From positions 1-64,000 of the forward strand of contig NZ_JAGMUO010000023.1 of NCBI RefSeq assembly GCF_019049325.1: a DNA stretch of 64,000 bases. The letters run 5' to 3'. Under the pieces are notes generated by a model that saw nothing but the letters and a program-made list of their open reading frames with translations, was not told the origin of the DNA and did no database searches. The position numbers were made by a program, and so were the translations under genes. This document shows positions 45,147-55,797 of this stretch, in pieces; positions within the stretch are counted from its first letter, which is position 1; each line of letters begins with the position of its first letter. The stretch comes from Streptomyces sp. AC512_CC834 (lineage in GTDB: Bacteria > Actinomycetota > Actinomycetes > Streptomycetales > Streptomycetaceae).

Positions 45147-45233
45147 GGCAGCTCCCCCTCTTTCCGACTCGATGCTCCTACCGTCTCACCCACCACTGAC
45201 AACGGGTCCGGAAAGAAGAACCGGAAAGAAGAA

Positions 45234-45257
45234 GGGGCGCCCGCACACGGACGCCCC
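45234..45257 (-). terminator. Terminator after the acyl-CoA dehydrogenase gene
   Basis: GGGGCGCCCG (45234-45243) pairs with CGGACGCCCC (45248-45257) with one mismatch around a 4-base loop. On the minus strand it is followed by TTCTTCTTT, giving a U-rich tail. It lies 20 bases after the dehydrogenase stop. Confidence 0.75.
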
Positions 45258-45276
45258 TCGCTCAACAAACCGACCG

Positions 45277-46434
45277 TTACGGCAGGTTGCGTGCCATGAC
45301 GACGCGCTGGACCTGATTCGTGCCCTCGTAGATCTGGGTGATCTTGGCGTCGCGCATCATGCGCTCCACCGGGTAGTCCCGGGTGTAGCCGTAGCCGCCC
45401 AGCAACTGCACCGCGTCCGTGGTGACCTCCATCGCCACGTCGGAGGCGAAGCACTTGGCGGCGGCGCCCTGGAAGGTGAGGTCGCTGTCGCCGCGCTGGG
45501 ACTTGGCGGCGGCCGCGTAGGTCAGTTGGCGGGCGGCCTCGATCTTCATGGCCATGTCGGCGAGCATGAACTGGATGCCCTGGAAGTCGGCGATCGGCTT
45601 GCCGAACTGCTTGCGCTCCTTGACGTAACCCTTGGCGTAGTCGAGGGCGCCCTGGGCGATGCCGAGGGCCTGGGCGGCGATGGTGATGCGGGTGTGGTCC
45701 AGCGTCTTCATCGCGGTGGCGAAGCCGGTGCCCTCCGCGCCGATCATGCGGTCGGCGGGGATGCGGACGTTGTCCAGATACACCTCACGCGTGGGCGAGC
45801 CCTTGATGCCGAGCTTCTTCTCCGGGGCGCCGAAGGAGACGCCCTCGTCGGACTTCTCGACGACGAAGGCGGAGATCCCCTTGGAGCGCTTGCTCGGGTC
45901 GGTGACGGCCATCACCGTGTAGTACTCGGAGACGCCGGCGTTGGTGATCCAGCGCTTGACGCCGTTGAGGACCCAGAAGTCGCCGTCGCGGACCGCCTTG
46001 GTCTTCATGCCGGCCGCGTCCGAGCCCGCGTCGGGCTCCGAGAGGCAGTACGAGAACATGCCGTCGCCCTTGGCGAGCGGCGTCATGTACCTCTTCTTCA
46101 GCTCCTCGGAGCCGGAGAGGATCACCGGCAGGGAGCCGAGCTTGTTCACGGCCGGGATGAGGGAGGAGGACGCGCAGACACGGGCCACCTCCTCGATCAC
46201 GATCACGGTGGCGAGCGCGTCGGCGCCGCCGCCGCCGTACTCCTCGGGCACGTGCACCGCGTGCAGGTCGTTCGCGGTCAGGGCGTCGAGCGCCTCCTGC
46301 GGGAAGCGCGCCTCCTCGTCCACCGCGGCGGCGTACGGCGCGATCTTCGCCTCGGCCAGCGAGCGGACGGCGTCCCGGAGCATGTCGTGCTCCTCGGACG
46401 GGCGGTACAGGTCGAAGTCAGCCGATCCGGCCAA
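45277..46434 (-). CDS. Acyl-CoA dehydrogenase
   Basis: A 385-residue FAD enzyme that introduces a trans double bond at C2-C3 of an acyl-CoA. Signatures are YCLSEPDAGSDAAG and GVKRWITNAGVSEYYTV in the middle domain and LGGYGYTRDYPVERMMRDAK, then ITQIYEGTNQVQR containing the catalytic-base Glu. The length is typical. The chain-length preference cannot be told. The 224-base region to the divergent dehydrogenase gene contains an imperfect dyad around TTAAGTAACT/AACTACCG that may be an operator. Confidence 0.95.
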   Translation of the reverse strand: MAGSADFDLYRPSEEHDMLRDAVRSLAEAKIAPYAAAVDEEARFPQEALDALTANDLHAVHVPEEYGGGGADALATVIVIEEVARVCASSSLIPAVNKLGSLPVILSGSEELKKRYMTPLAKGDGMFSYCLSEPDAGSDAAGMKTKAVRDGDFWVLNGVKRWITNAGVSEYYTVMAVTDPSKRSKGISAFVVEKSDEGVSFGAPEKKLGIKGSPTREVYLDNVRIPADRMIGAEGTGFATAMKTLDHTRITIAAQALGIAQGALDYAKGYVKERKQFGKPIADFQGIQFMLADMAMKIEAARQLTYAAAAKSQRGDSDLTFQGAAAKCFASDVAMEVTTDAVQLLGGYGYTRDYPVERMMRDAKITQIYEGTNQVQRVVMARNLP

Positions 46435-46467
46435 GGTCTCTCACGCTCCAAAACGCTGCGGTACTGA

Positions 46468-46492
46468 CGCTAACTACCGTTAAGTAACTCCA
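46468..46492. promoter_or_regulatory. Possible operator upstream of the acyl-CoA dehydrogenase gene
   Basis: GCTAACTACCGTTAAGTAAC at 46469-46488 is an imperfect dyad, with about 12 of 20 positions symmetric. It lies in an AT-rich spot 35-55 bases upstream of the dehydrogenase start. TetR-type regulators often control such genes in Streptomyces, but no regulator is adjacent. Confidence 0.3.
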
Positions 46493-46538
46493 AATTTTAG
46501 GCTTCATCCACGGCCGTGGATAGGTGAGCTTGACGACA

Positions 46539-46574
46539 GCGGTGAGGACTGCGGTGAAGACTGCGGTGAGGACT
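46539..46574. repeat. Three tandem 12-bp repeats (GCGGTGARGACT)
   Basis: Three consecutive 12-base units lie in the leader of the sugar-nucleotide dehydrogenase gene. They are in frame with it and would encode TAVRTAVKTAVRTA if translation began at 46524. The downstream ATG with a better ribosome-binding site is preferred, so they are probably untranslated. Confidence 0.6.
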
Positions 46575-46658
46575 GCGGGAAACCTGCCCGCCGAAGCGTT
46601 CCGCCACGCCCCGGATATGCTCGGGCGCGCACGCCTGCCGTACATCTCTGGAGCACCC

Positions 46659-48002
46659 ATGGCCCTCAAGATCACCGTGATCGGTACCGGCTATCTCGGC
46701 GCGACCCACGCGGCGGCCATGGCCGAGCTGGGCTTCGAGGTACTGGGCCTCGACGTGGTGCCCGAGAAGATCGAGATGCTCCAGCGGGGCCAGGTCCCGA
46801 TGTACGAGCCCGGTCTGGAGGAGCTGCTGGGCAAGCACGTCGCCGGAATCGAGGGCTCCAGCGGACGGCTGCGCTTCACCACCGACTTCGCGGAGGTCGC
46901 GGCCTTCGGCGACGTGCACTTCCTGTGCGTGAACACGCCGCAGAAGCACGGCGAGTACGCCTGCGACATGTCGTACGTCGACTCCGCGATCGCCTCGCTC
47001 GCCCCGCACCTGACCGGGCCCGCGCTCGTCGTCGGCAAGTCGACCGTGCCCGTGGGCTCCGCCGACCGGCTGGCCGCCCACCTCGCCGAGCACGCGCCGG
47101 CCGGCGACGACGCCGAGCTGGCCTGGAACCCGGAGTTCCTGCGCGAGGGCTTCGCCGTCAAGGACACGCTGCACCCGGACCGGCTCGTGGTCGGCGTACG
47201 CAGCGAGCGGGCCGAGAAGCTGCTGCGCGAGGTGTACGCGACGCCGGTCGCGGAGGGCACGCCGTTCGTCGTCACGGACTTCCCGACGGCCGAGCTGGTG
47301 AAGACCGCCGCGAACTCCTTCCTCGCCACCAAGATCTCCTTCATCAACGCGATGGCGGAGGTCTGCGAGGCGGCCGGCGGCGACGTCGCCAAACTGGCGG
47401 AGGCGATCGGGTACGACGACCGGATCGGCCGAAAGTTCCTGCGGGCGGGGATCGGGTTCGGCGGCGGGTGCCTACCGAAGGACATCCGGGCGTTCATGGC
47501 GCGCGCCGGCGAACTGGGCGCGGACCAGGCGCTGACCTTCCTGCGCGAGATCGACTCGATCAACATGCGCCAGCGTGGCCAGATGGTGGAGCTGACCCGG
47601 CAGGCGCTGGGCGGCGGCCCCTTCCTCGGCAAGCGGATCGCGGTGCTCGGCGCCACCTTCAAGCCCGACTCGGACGACGTACGGGACTCCCCCGCGCTGA
47701 ACGTCGCCGGGCAGGTGCACCTCCAGGGCGCCCAGGTGACGGTGTACGACCCCAAGGGCATGGAGAACGCCCGGCGGCTCTTCCCGACGCTCGGCTACGC
47801 CGACTCCGCGGTGGAGGCGGTGCGGGGCGCCGATGTCGTCCTGCATCTGACGGAGTGGCGGGAGTTCCGCGAGCTGGACCCGGAGGCGCTGGGCGAGGCG
47901 GCGTCGGCCCGGGTGATCCTGGACGGACGCAACGCCCTGGACCCGGCGCTCTGGCGGAAGGCCGGCTGGACGTACCGCGCGATGGGCCGCCCCACCGCCT
48001 GA
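46659..48002 (+). CDS. UDP-glucose/GDP-mannose dehydrogenase family protein (UDP-glucose 6-dehydrogenase type)
   Basis: A 447-residue NAD-dependent four-electron sugar-nucleotide dehydrogenase. ATG 46659 follows GGAG and begins MALKITVIGTGYLGATHAAA with the dinucleotide-binding GxGxxG. VGKSTVPVGSADRL and ELAWNPEFLREGFAVKD are typical, and the catalytic Cys lies in GIGFGGGCLPKDIRAF. The C-terminal domain contains VLGATFKPDSDDVRDSPAL. The likely product is UDP-glucuronate for envelope glycans; GDP-mannose as substrate cannot be excluded. Confidence 0.93.
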   Translation: MALKITVIGTGYLGATHAAAMAELGFEVLGLDVVPEKIEMLQRGQVPMYEPGLEELLGKHVAGIEGSSGRLRFTTDFAEVAAFGDVHFLCVNTPQKHGEYACDMSYVDSAIASLAPHLTGPALVVGKSTVPVGSADRLAAHLAEHAPAGDDAELAWNPEFLREGFAVKDTLHPDRLVVGVRSERAEKLLREVYATPVAEGTPFVVTDFPTAELVKTAANSFLATKISFINAMAEVCEAAGGDVAKLAEAIGYDDRIGRKFLRAGIGFGGGCLPKDIRAFMARAGELGADQALTFLREIDSINMRQRGQMVELTRQALGGGPFLGKRIAVLGATFKPDSDDVRDSPALNVAGQVHLQGAQVTVYDPKGMENARRLFPTLGYADSAVEAVRGADVVLHLTEWREFRELDPEALGEAASARVILDGRNALDPALWRKAGWTYRAMGRPTA

Positions 48003-48015
48003 CGGTGGTGAAGGC

Positions 48016-48056
48016 GACGCCGGTTCGGCCGAGGCTCAGTCGGCCGAACCGGCGTC
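48016..48056. terminator. Strong bidirectional terminator
   Basis: A perfect 17-bp stem, with GACGCCGGTTCGGCCGA at 48016-48032 and its complement at 48040-48056, around a 7-base loop. It begins 14 bases after the UDP-glucose dehydrogenase stop and lies between that gene and the convergent CGNR gene. Confidence 0.85.
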
Positions 48057-48108
48057 GTCCGCATTCTGCCCCACCCGGCGGCGCGGCGGCCGGTGAACCC
48101 CCTGTCGT

Positions 48109-48636
48109 TTACCCCTCCTTGGCCCGGTACCGGCGCATCTTCGCGCGTGCCCCGCACACCTGCATCGAGCACCAGCGGCCGCGTCCCGCCGGGCTGCGGT
48201 CGTAGTACGCCCAGTGGCAGTCGGCGGCCTCGCACGCCTTGAAGCGGGTCCAGGTGCCGGCCACCAGCGCCTCGGCGACGGCGGCGGCGACGCGGGCGGC
48301 GAGGGAGCCGTCGGGGGCGGGGTCGGTGAGGGCGGCGGGGGCGAGGTCGGCGGAGCCGTCGGCCGGGTCGACGGTGACGACGAGCGGGACGGCGGCCAGC
48401 AGCTCGCCCAGCGGGGTCACCGCGCGGTGCGGCGGGTGGCCTGCGTGGGCGAGCAGCGTGGCGCGCAGGGACTCGCGCAGCTCGCGCGCGGCCGGCACCT
48501 CGTCCTCCGTCAGTCCGAACGGCGCCCGGCCCTCCGGCGTGTCCAGGGTGTCGACGCCCGTCTCGATGTCCAGCAGCGTGTTCACCAGTGCCTCGACCAG
48601 CTCCAGGCCGCCCGGTGCGGGCGATCTCTCACTCAT
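48109..48636 (-). CDS. CGNR zinc-finger (ABATE-type) regulator
   Basis: A 175-residue protein. The N-terminal part (~1-120) is an ABATE-like ligand or stress domain starting LELVEALVNTLLDIETGVDTL. The C-terminal zinc finger is FKACEAADCHWAYYDRSPAGRGRWCSMQVCGAR (read in parts), where CGAR stands for the CGNR motif. This family is thought to regulate transcription. It faces the VOC gene across an intergenic region with repeated GGTNACC sites, which makes autoregulation and control of the VOC gene likely. Confidence 0.9.
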   Translation of the reverse strand: MSERSPAPGGLELVEALVNTLLDIETGVDTLDTPEGRAPFGLTEDEVPAARELRESLRATLLAHAGHPPHRAVTPLGELLAAVPLVVTVDPADGSADLAPAALTDPAPDGSLAARVAAAVAEALVAGTWTRFKACEAADCHWAYYDRSPAGRGRWCSMQVCGARAKMRRYRAKEG

Positions 48637-48670
48637 GCTTGCGACGTTACCTCCAATAAGGCAGCATGCA

Positions 48671-48720
48671 GTAACCGTTACCGGTTACCCGCACTCTGTT
48701 GGTAACCACAGTGGGTAACC
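48671..48720. promoter_or_regulatory. Cluster of GGTNACC-type palindromes between the CGNR and VOC genes
   Basis: Within 50 bases occur GTAACCGTTACC, CGGTTACCC, TTGGTAACCA and GGGTAACC. GGTTACC and TGGTAACCA are perfect odd-length palindromes. The sites sit 35-85 bases upstream of the CGNR start and 45-95 upstream of the VOC start, the right place for a shared operator. Confidence 0.6.
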
Positions 48721-48764
48721 GCTTCTGCCGGTCACCACGGACCGCGTACTTCAAGGAGGAAGTC

Positions 48765-49127
48765 ATGGCTGTCGCCGAACTGGGTGTCGTCGTCCTGGAC
48801 TGTCCTGATCCCCGCGCACTGGCCGGTTTCTACGCCGGCGTGCTCGGCGGCACCGTCGAGGGGGAGGGCGACTGGGTCGACCTGAAGCTGCCGGGCGGCG
48901 CACAGGCGCTGGCGTTCCAGGCCGCCCCCGGGTTCGTGGCGCCGAAGTGGCCCACGCCCGACGACTCGCAGCAGTTCCATCTCGACCTCACCGTGCAGGA
49001 CCTGGACGCGGCCGAGAAGGCCGTCCTCGAGCTGGGCGCGCGGCCGCTGGACGCGGAGGACCACACCCGTACCTTCCGGGTTTACGCCGACCCGGCCGGG
49101 CACCCGTTCTGCCTCTGCGCCTGCTGA
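48765..49127 (+). CDS. VOC (glyoxalase/bleomycin-resistance fold) family protein
   Basis: A 120-residue protein starting at ATG 48765 after AAGGAGGAAG. It has the paired beta-alpha-beta-beta-beta modules of the vicinal oxygen chelate fold: AELGVVVLDCPDPRALAGFYAGVLGG, then QQFHLDLTVQDLDAAEKAVLELGARPL, ending VYADPAGHPFCLCAC. The H-containing QQFHLDL strand is a usual metal-ligand position. The reaction is unknown; many such proteins are single-subunit lyases or binding proteins. It is followed by a truncated copy of its C-terminal half. Confidence 0.9.
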   Translation: MAVAELGVVVLDCPDPRALAGFYAGVLGGTVEGEGDWVDLKLPGGAQALAFQAAPGFVAPKWPTPDDSQQFHLDLTVQDLDAAEKAVLELGARPLDAEDHTRTFRVYADPAGHPFCLCAC

Positions 49128-49149
49128 ACACCGGCCCACCCGTACTCGG

Positions 49150-49338
49150 AACGCCCAGCAGTTCCACCTCGACTTCGACGGTGGCTCGACCTGGGCGGAG
49201 ATGGACGCGGCGCACGAGAAGGTGCTCGCGCTGGGTGCCCGGCCGCTGGATCTGGAGGACCGGGAGAAGAAGGGCTTCATGGTGTACGCGGATCCGGCGC
49301 GGCATCCGTTCTGCCTGTGCCGGATCGAGCACACCTGA
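49150..49338 (+). pseudogene. Truncated VOC-family remnant (C-terminal half only)
   Basis: Reading in frame from 49150 gives NAQQFHLDFDGGSTWAEMDA, then KVLALGARPLDLEDREKKGF and VYADPARHPFCLCRIEHT before TGA. This parallels the C-terminal half of the upstream VOC protein. No start codon, ribosome-binding site or N-terminal module is present, and the segment begins 22 bases after the intact gene. It looks like the relic of a second VOC gene or of a tandem duplication. Confidence 0.75.
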
Positions 49339-49357
49339 CCCCGGACCTCGCCGGGGC

Positions 49358-50488
49358 TCAGCCGTCCAGGTCGGCGATGGTCGCCGTGGACGGCTCGCGG
49401 CGCAGTTGTGCCGCCCGCGCGGTGAAGGCCGAGGCGCGCAGGACGCGCTGGACGTTGCCCCAGGTCAGCAGGGCGACGTCCGCCTCGTCCCAGCCGCGGC
49501 GCAGCAGCTCGGCGATGAGCCGGGGGTAGCAGGAGGGGTCGCCCAGCTCCAGCGGGTGGGCGGTGCCGGAGTCGTAGGTGCCGGACAGGGCGACGCTCTG
49601 CGGTCCTGCCACCGTGCGGACGTGGTCGAGGTGGTCGGCGACGTCCCGGACGGTCGGGCCGGTCTGCTCGGCGGTCAGCGGCACCATGCACAGGCCGCCG
49701 GCCGCGCCCAGCTCCACCAGCAGGTCGTCCGGGAGGTTGGCGGGGTGCGGACGCAGGGCGCGGGCGGCGGAGCGGGTGCACAGCGCCGGCGCCTTGGACA
49801 CCGCGAAGGTACGGCGGATGGTCTCGGCGGACGCGCCGGAGAGGTCGGCGACGACACCGAGCCGGTTCATCTCACGGACGACCTCCTCACCGAACCGGGT
49901 CAGCCCCGCCTCGCTCGCCCAGGTCACCCCGGACAGCGTCAGCGCGCGCAGGCCGAGGGCGTGCAGGGAACGCAGGATGCCGAGACAGTCCCCGAGGGCG
50001 GCGGCGCCCGCGGGACCGGGCAGCACGGCGACCCGGCCGCAGTTGCGGGCGTCGATGGTCTGCCCCGCGTCGTACGCCAGGCGCAGCCCCTCCGGGTGGG
50101 CGCGTACGACCGTCTTGACCAGGTCGAGCTGCTCCAGCGTGGCGCCGACCGCACGGTCCCCGTCGATGGACTCGGGCAGGTGCAGCGACCACAGCAGCGC
50201 GCCCACGTGCCCCTCGCGCAGCCGCGGCACATCGGTGTCGACCGCGCTCTCGCCCAGCTCCAGGTCGTACCAGGGCAGATGCTTGAGCGCCCAGGGCAGG
50301 CCGTTGCAGCCGTCGGCGACGGGGTGGGCGGCCAGTACGGTGTGCGCCCGGGCCAGCGGCTCGTCGTCGGGGTCGGACACGGGCGCGTAGGGCTCCGGCG
50401 GAAAGACCTCCGCGGTGAGCGGCACGGGCAGATCGTCGAGCCCACCGGCCTCGGTACCGGTGTGCAGGTCGTCCTGGAGGTCTGCCAT
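49358..50488 (-). CDS. M19 membrane-dipeptidase paralogue lacking metal-binding residues
   Basis: A 376-residue protein of the M19 (renal dipeptidase) family starting at ATG 50488. It aligns along its length with the intact M19 protein at 52106-53284. The metal-binding residues are replaced: DGHNDLPW is DGCNGLPW (Cys61, Gly63); the Glu region EGGHSID is PGPAGAAALGD; LSHVAA is LSGASA; and FSHSSSRA is CTRSAARA. It is therefore probably catalytically dead but structurally preserved, perhaps as a binding or regulatory protein. Confidence 0.87.
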   Translation of the reverse strand: MADLQDDLHTGTEAGGLDDLPVPLTAEVFPPEPYAPVSDPDDEPLARAHTVLAAHPVADGCNGLPWALKHLPWYDLELGESAVDTDVPRLREGHVGALLWSLHLPESIDGDRAVGATLEQLDLVKTVVRAHPEGLRLAYDAGQTIDARNCGRVAVLPGPAGAAALGDCLGILRSLHALGLRALTLSGVTWASEAGLTRFGEEVVREMNRLGVVADLSGASAETIRRTFAVSKAPALCTRSAARALRPHPANLPDDLLVELGAAGGLCMVPLTAEQTGPTVRDVADHLDHVRTVAGPQSVALSGTYDSGTAHPLELGDPSCYPRLIAELLRRGWDEADVALLTWGNVQRVLRASAFTARAAQLRREPSTATIADLDG

Positions 50489-50580
50489 GACGGGCTCCGT
50501 ACGGTCGTCGTGAGTTACGGCCACCGTCGCACGCAGCGGAAAGGGCTTCCTGGTGGGTGGGGCGTTCGGGGGTACGCGGC

Positions 50581-50937
50581 TCAGCCGCGGGCCGCGTCGA
50601 TCACCTCGTCCAGGGTGGAACGGGAGCGGAGCAGTTCGGCGATGGTCCGGTCGATGCGGGCGCGCTCGGCGGTGAGGTCGGCGACCAGCTTCGGTGTGGC
50701 CACGGCCGAGGGGCCGCCGTCGCCGTCGCGCATGCACGGCAGCAACTGCGCGATCTTGCTGCTGCACAGTCCGGCCGCGTACAGCTCCTGGATCCGGATG
50801 ACCCGGTCGACGGCCGCCTCCGGGTACTCGCGGTGCCCGCCGGGCGTACGCTCGGCCGCGAGCAGCCCCTGCTGCTCGTAGTAGCGCAGCGAGCGTTCGC
50901 TGACGCCCGTGCGCCGGGCCAGTTCACCGATCCGCAT
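50581..50937 (-). CDS. MerR family transcriptional regulator
   Basis: A 118-residue regulator. The N-terminal winged helix reads MRIGELARRTGVSERSLRYYEQQGLL and TPGGHREYPEAAVDRV; a coiled-coil dimer helix follows from ~80 to 115. Two cysteines (GLCSSKIAQLLPCMRDGDG) may take part in sensing, as in SoxR-like or redox-responsive members, but no clear cluster motif is present. It is divergent from an Old Yellow Enzyme gene, with a 24-base dyad between them, so it most likely controls that gene. Confidence 0.92.
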   Translation of the reverse strand: MRIGELARRTGVSERSLRYYEQQGLLAAERTPGGHREYPEAAVDRVIRIQELYAAGLCSSKIAQLLPCMRDGDGGPSAVATPKLVADLTAERARIDRTIAELLRSRSTLDEVIDAARG

Positions 50938-50966
50938 CCGCCCTGCCTCCCGGTCCCGGTCCCGGA

Positions 50967-50990
50967 CTTGATTCTGACATCAGTGTCAAG
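50967..50990. promoter_or_regulatory. Predicted MerR-type operator
   Basis: CTTGATTCTGAC at 50967-50978 and ATCAGTGTCAAG at 50979-50990 form an inverted repeat with 9 of 12 positions paired. It lies 16 bases before the oxidoreductase start and 30 before the regulator start. The plus-strand TTGATT may be the -35 box, with the long spacer typical of MerR promoters leading to TTAGCG-like sequence. Confidence 0.65.
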
Positions 50991-51005
50991 TTTTAGCGTA
51001 CGGGC

Positions 51006-53350
<2,345 letters not shown>

Positions 53351-53358
53351 TTACTTCG

Positions 53359-53901
53359 TCACTTTCCGAATCCGAAACCCGCCGCCGAGCCCTCGACCTT
53401 GGTGCGCAGTCGCTTGCCCTTCTCGGTGGCCTGGTCGCCCAGGTCCTGCTGGAACTCGCGCATGCGGCCCAGCAGCTCCTCGTCGTGGGCGGCGAGGATG
53501 CGGGCGGCCAGCAGACCGGCGTTGCGGGCGCCGCCGACGGAGACGGTGGCGACGGGGACGCCGGCCGGCATCTGCACGATGGACAGGAGGCTGTCCATGC
53601 CGTCGAGGTACTTCAGCGGCACCGGTACGCCGATGACCGGCAGCGGGGTGACCGAGGCGAGCATGCCGGGCAGGTGGGCGGCGCCCCCGGCCCCAGCGAT
53701 GATCGTCTTCAGTCCGCGTCCGGCGGCCTGCTCGCCGTACGCGATCATCTCGTGCGGCATGCGGTGCGCGGAGACGACGTCGACCTCGTAGGCGATCTCG
53801 AACTCGTCGAGTGCCTTGGCGGCGGCCTCCATGACGGGCCAGTCGGAGTCCGACCCCATGACGATGCCGACGACTGGGCTCACCGGGCTGGCCTGGCTCA
53901 T
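53359..53901 (-). CDS. purE: N5-carboxyaminoimidazole ribonucleotide mutase
   Basis: A 180-residue class I PurE, which moves the carboxyl group of N5-CAIR to C4 in purine synthesis. [31 protein letters not shown] and [16 protein letters not shown] are the family motifs (active-site Ser, His and the flexible GGAAHLPG loop). ATG 53901 overlaps the purK stop by four bases, so the two are translationally coupled. Confidence 0.97.
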   Translation of the reverse strand: MSQASPVSPVVGIVMGSDSDWPVMEAAAKALDEFEIAYEVDVVSAHRMPHEMIAYGEQAAGRGLKTIIAGAGGAAHLPGMLASVTPLPVIGVPVPLKYLDGMDSLLSIVQMPAGVPVATVSVGGARNAGLLAARILAAHDEELLGRMREFQQDLGDQATEKGKRLRTKVEGSAAGFGFGK

Positions 53902-55049
53902 TCGGTGATCGTCCCTCTCAGGTAGCCGGCAGCGTGACGGGCGCGCTCCAGCACGTCGTCCAGGTCGTCGCCGTAGGTGTTGACGTGGCCGACCTTGCGG
54001 CCGGGCTTCACGTCCTTGCCGTACATGTGGATCTTGAGCTGCGGGTCGCGGGCCATGCAGTGCAGGTACGCGGAGTACATGTCGGGGTAGTCGCCGCCCA
54101 GGACGTTGACCATCACCGTCCACTTGGCACGCGGGCGCGGGTCGCCGAGGGGGAGGTCGAGGACCGCGCGGACGTGGTTGGCGAACTGCGAGGTGATCGC
54201 GCCGTCCATCGTCCAGTGGCCGGAGTTGTGCGGGCGCATCGCCAGTTCGTTGACGAGGATGCGGCCGTCGCGGGTCTGGAACAGCTCGACGGCGAGGTGG
54301 CCGACGACGTCCAGTTCCTTGGCGATGCTGAGCGCCATCTCCTCGGCCCGCAGCGCCAGCGCCTCGTCGAGGTCGGGGGCGGGCGCGATCACCGTGTCGC
54401 AGACGCCGTTCACCTGCTGGGACTCGACGACGGGGTACGCCACCGCCTGGCCGTGCGGGGAGCGGACCACGTTGGCGGCCAGCTCGCGCAGGAAGTCGAC
54501 CTTCTCCTCCGCCAGCACGGGCACACCGGCGCGGAAGGGCTCGGCGGCCTCCGCGGCGGAGTGCACGACCCACACGCCCTTGCCGTCGTATCCGCCGCGC
54601 ACTGTCTTGAGGACCACGGGGAAGCCGTCGCCCCCGGCGGTGCCCTCCGCGGCGAAGGCGGCCACGTCGGCCGGATCGCTCACGATCCGGTGCCGCGGGC
54701 AGGGCACGCCGATCGCGTCGAGCTTCGCGCGCATCACGCCCTTGTCCTGGGCGTGCACGAGCGCGTCGGGGCCGGGACGCACGGGTATGCCGTCCGCCTC
54801 CAGGGCCTTGAGGTGCTCGGTCGGCACGTGTTCGTGATCGAAGGTGATCACGTCACAGCCGCGCGCGAACTCGCGCAGCGTGTCCAGATCGCGATAGTCG
54901 CCGACGACGACTTCGTTCACGACCTGCGCCGCAGAGTCCTGAGGAGTGTCACTGAGAAGCTTGAACCTGATGCCCAGCGGGATGCCCGACTCGTGTGTCA
55001 TACGAGCGAGCTGGCCACCGCCGACCATACCGACTACGGGGAACGTCAC
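53898..55049 (-). CDS. purK: N5-carboxyaminoimidazole ribonucleotide synthase
   Basis: A 383-residue ATP-grasp enzyme that makes N5-CAIR from AIR, bicarbonate and ATP. GTG 55049 gives [17 protein letters not shown], the family N-terminus. [33 protein letters not shown] (ATP loop) and [19 protein letters not shown] are the expected motifs. An open frame extends far upstream but is not coding-like. It directly precedes purE. Confidence 0.97.
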   Translation of the reverse strand: MTFPVVGMVGGGQLARMTHESGIPLGIRFKLLSDTPQDSAAQVVNEVVVGDYRDLDTLREFARGCDVITFDHEHVPTEHLKALEADGIPVRPGPDALVHAQDKGVMRAKLDAIGVPCPRHRIVSDPADVAAFAAEGTAGGDGFPVVLKTVRGGYDGKGVWVVHSAAEAAEPFRAGVPVLAEEKVDFLRELAANVVRSPHGQAVAYPVVESQQVNGVCDTVIAPAPDLDEALALRAEEMALSIAKELDVVGHLAVELFQTRDGRILVNELAMRPHNSGHWTMDGAITSQFANHVRAVLDLPLGDPRPRAKWTVMVNVLGGDYPDMYSAYLHCMARDPQLKIHMYGKDVKPGRKVGHVNTYGDDLDDVLERARHAAGYLRGTITE

Positions 55050-55214
55050 ACCCCTAGCGTATCGGCCGCGCGGAGCCCACCTGTTTACCGGCCGTTTCCC
55101 GGCGGTCCCGGCGCCCGTTCCGGACGTCGGTGGGCCGTCCGCAGGAAGATCGCGCGTCCGGGTGGTTAGCATGAACGGATTGACGCCAACCGATGGACGG
55201 GGGCCTGCACGGCC

Positions 55215-55787
55215 ATGGGACATGGTTCCTCGGGTGCTCATACGGCTCCGCCCGCGCCGCAGGCGCCACGCGCCGGGGTGCGGGAGCGGTTCGACCAGCT
55301 CGTGCGCGAGGTCGTGAAGTTCGGCGCGGTGGGCGGCGCAGGGGTGCTGGTCAACCTCCTCGTCTTCAACTTCGTGCGGCAGGTGACCGACCTCCCGGTG
55401 GTGCGGGCCAGCATCATCGCCACGATCGTCGCGATCGCCTTCAACTACGTGGGCTTCCGCTACTTCACCTACCGCGACCGCGACAAGAGCGGCCGGACCC
55501 GCGAGATGTCGCTGTTCATGCTGTTCAGCGCGATCGGGCTGGTGATCGAGAACGGCGTGCTCTACACGGCGACGTACGGGTTCGGCTGGGACAGCCCGCT
55601 GCAGAGCAACATCTTCAAGTTCCTCGGCATCGGCATCGGCACGCTGTTCCGCTTCTGGTCGTACCGTAGCTGGGTCTTCCGCGCGCTGCCCGCCCGTGAG
55701 CCGGTGACGCGGGCGGAGACCTTCCTGGAGCACGAGCACCCGACCGCGGTGCGCACGGCGGAAGCGCCCCCGGTGGTCCGCCACTGA
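55215..55787 (+). CDS. GtrA family membrane protein
   Basis: A 190-residue protein with four predicted helices (VVKFGAVGGAGVLVNLLVFN, IIATIVAIAFNYVGFRYFTY, LFMLFSAIGLVIENGVLYTA and FKFLGIGIGTLFRFWSYRS). GtrA-like proteins are thought to flip or transport polyprenyl-linked sugars for cell-surface polysaccharides. RYFTYRD and FWSYRSWVF are the usual family endings of paired helices. It is divergent from purK and convergent with the histidine kinase (10-base gap). It may serve the glycan genes upstream. Confidence 0.92.
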   Translation: MGHGSSGAHTAPPAPQAPRAGVRERFDQLVREVVKFGAVGGAGVLVNLLVFNFVRQVTDLPVVRASIIATIVAIAFNYVGFRYFTYRDRDKSGRTREMSLFMLFSAIGLVIENGVLYTATYGFGWDSPLQSNIFKFLGIGIGTLFRFWSYRSWVFRALPAREPVTRAETFLEHEHPTAVRTAEAPPVVRH

Positions 55788-55797
55788 CCGGCTCCGC

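Noticed and set aside
53359..54573. 404-codon fusion of purE with upstream sequence
   Set aside because: The extra N-terminal part is an out-of-frame reading of purK; PurE similarity begins at 53901.
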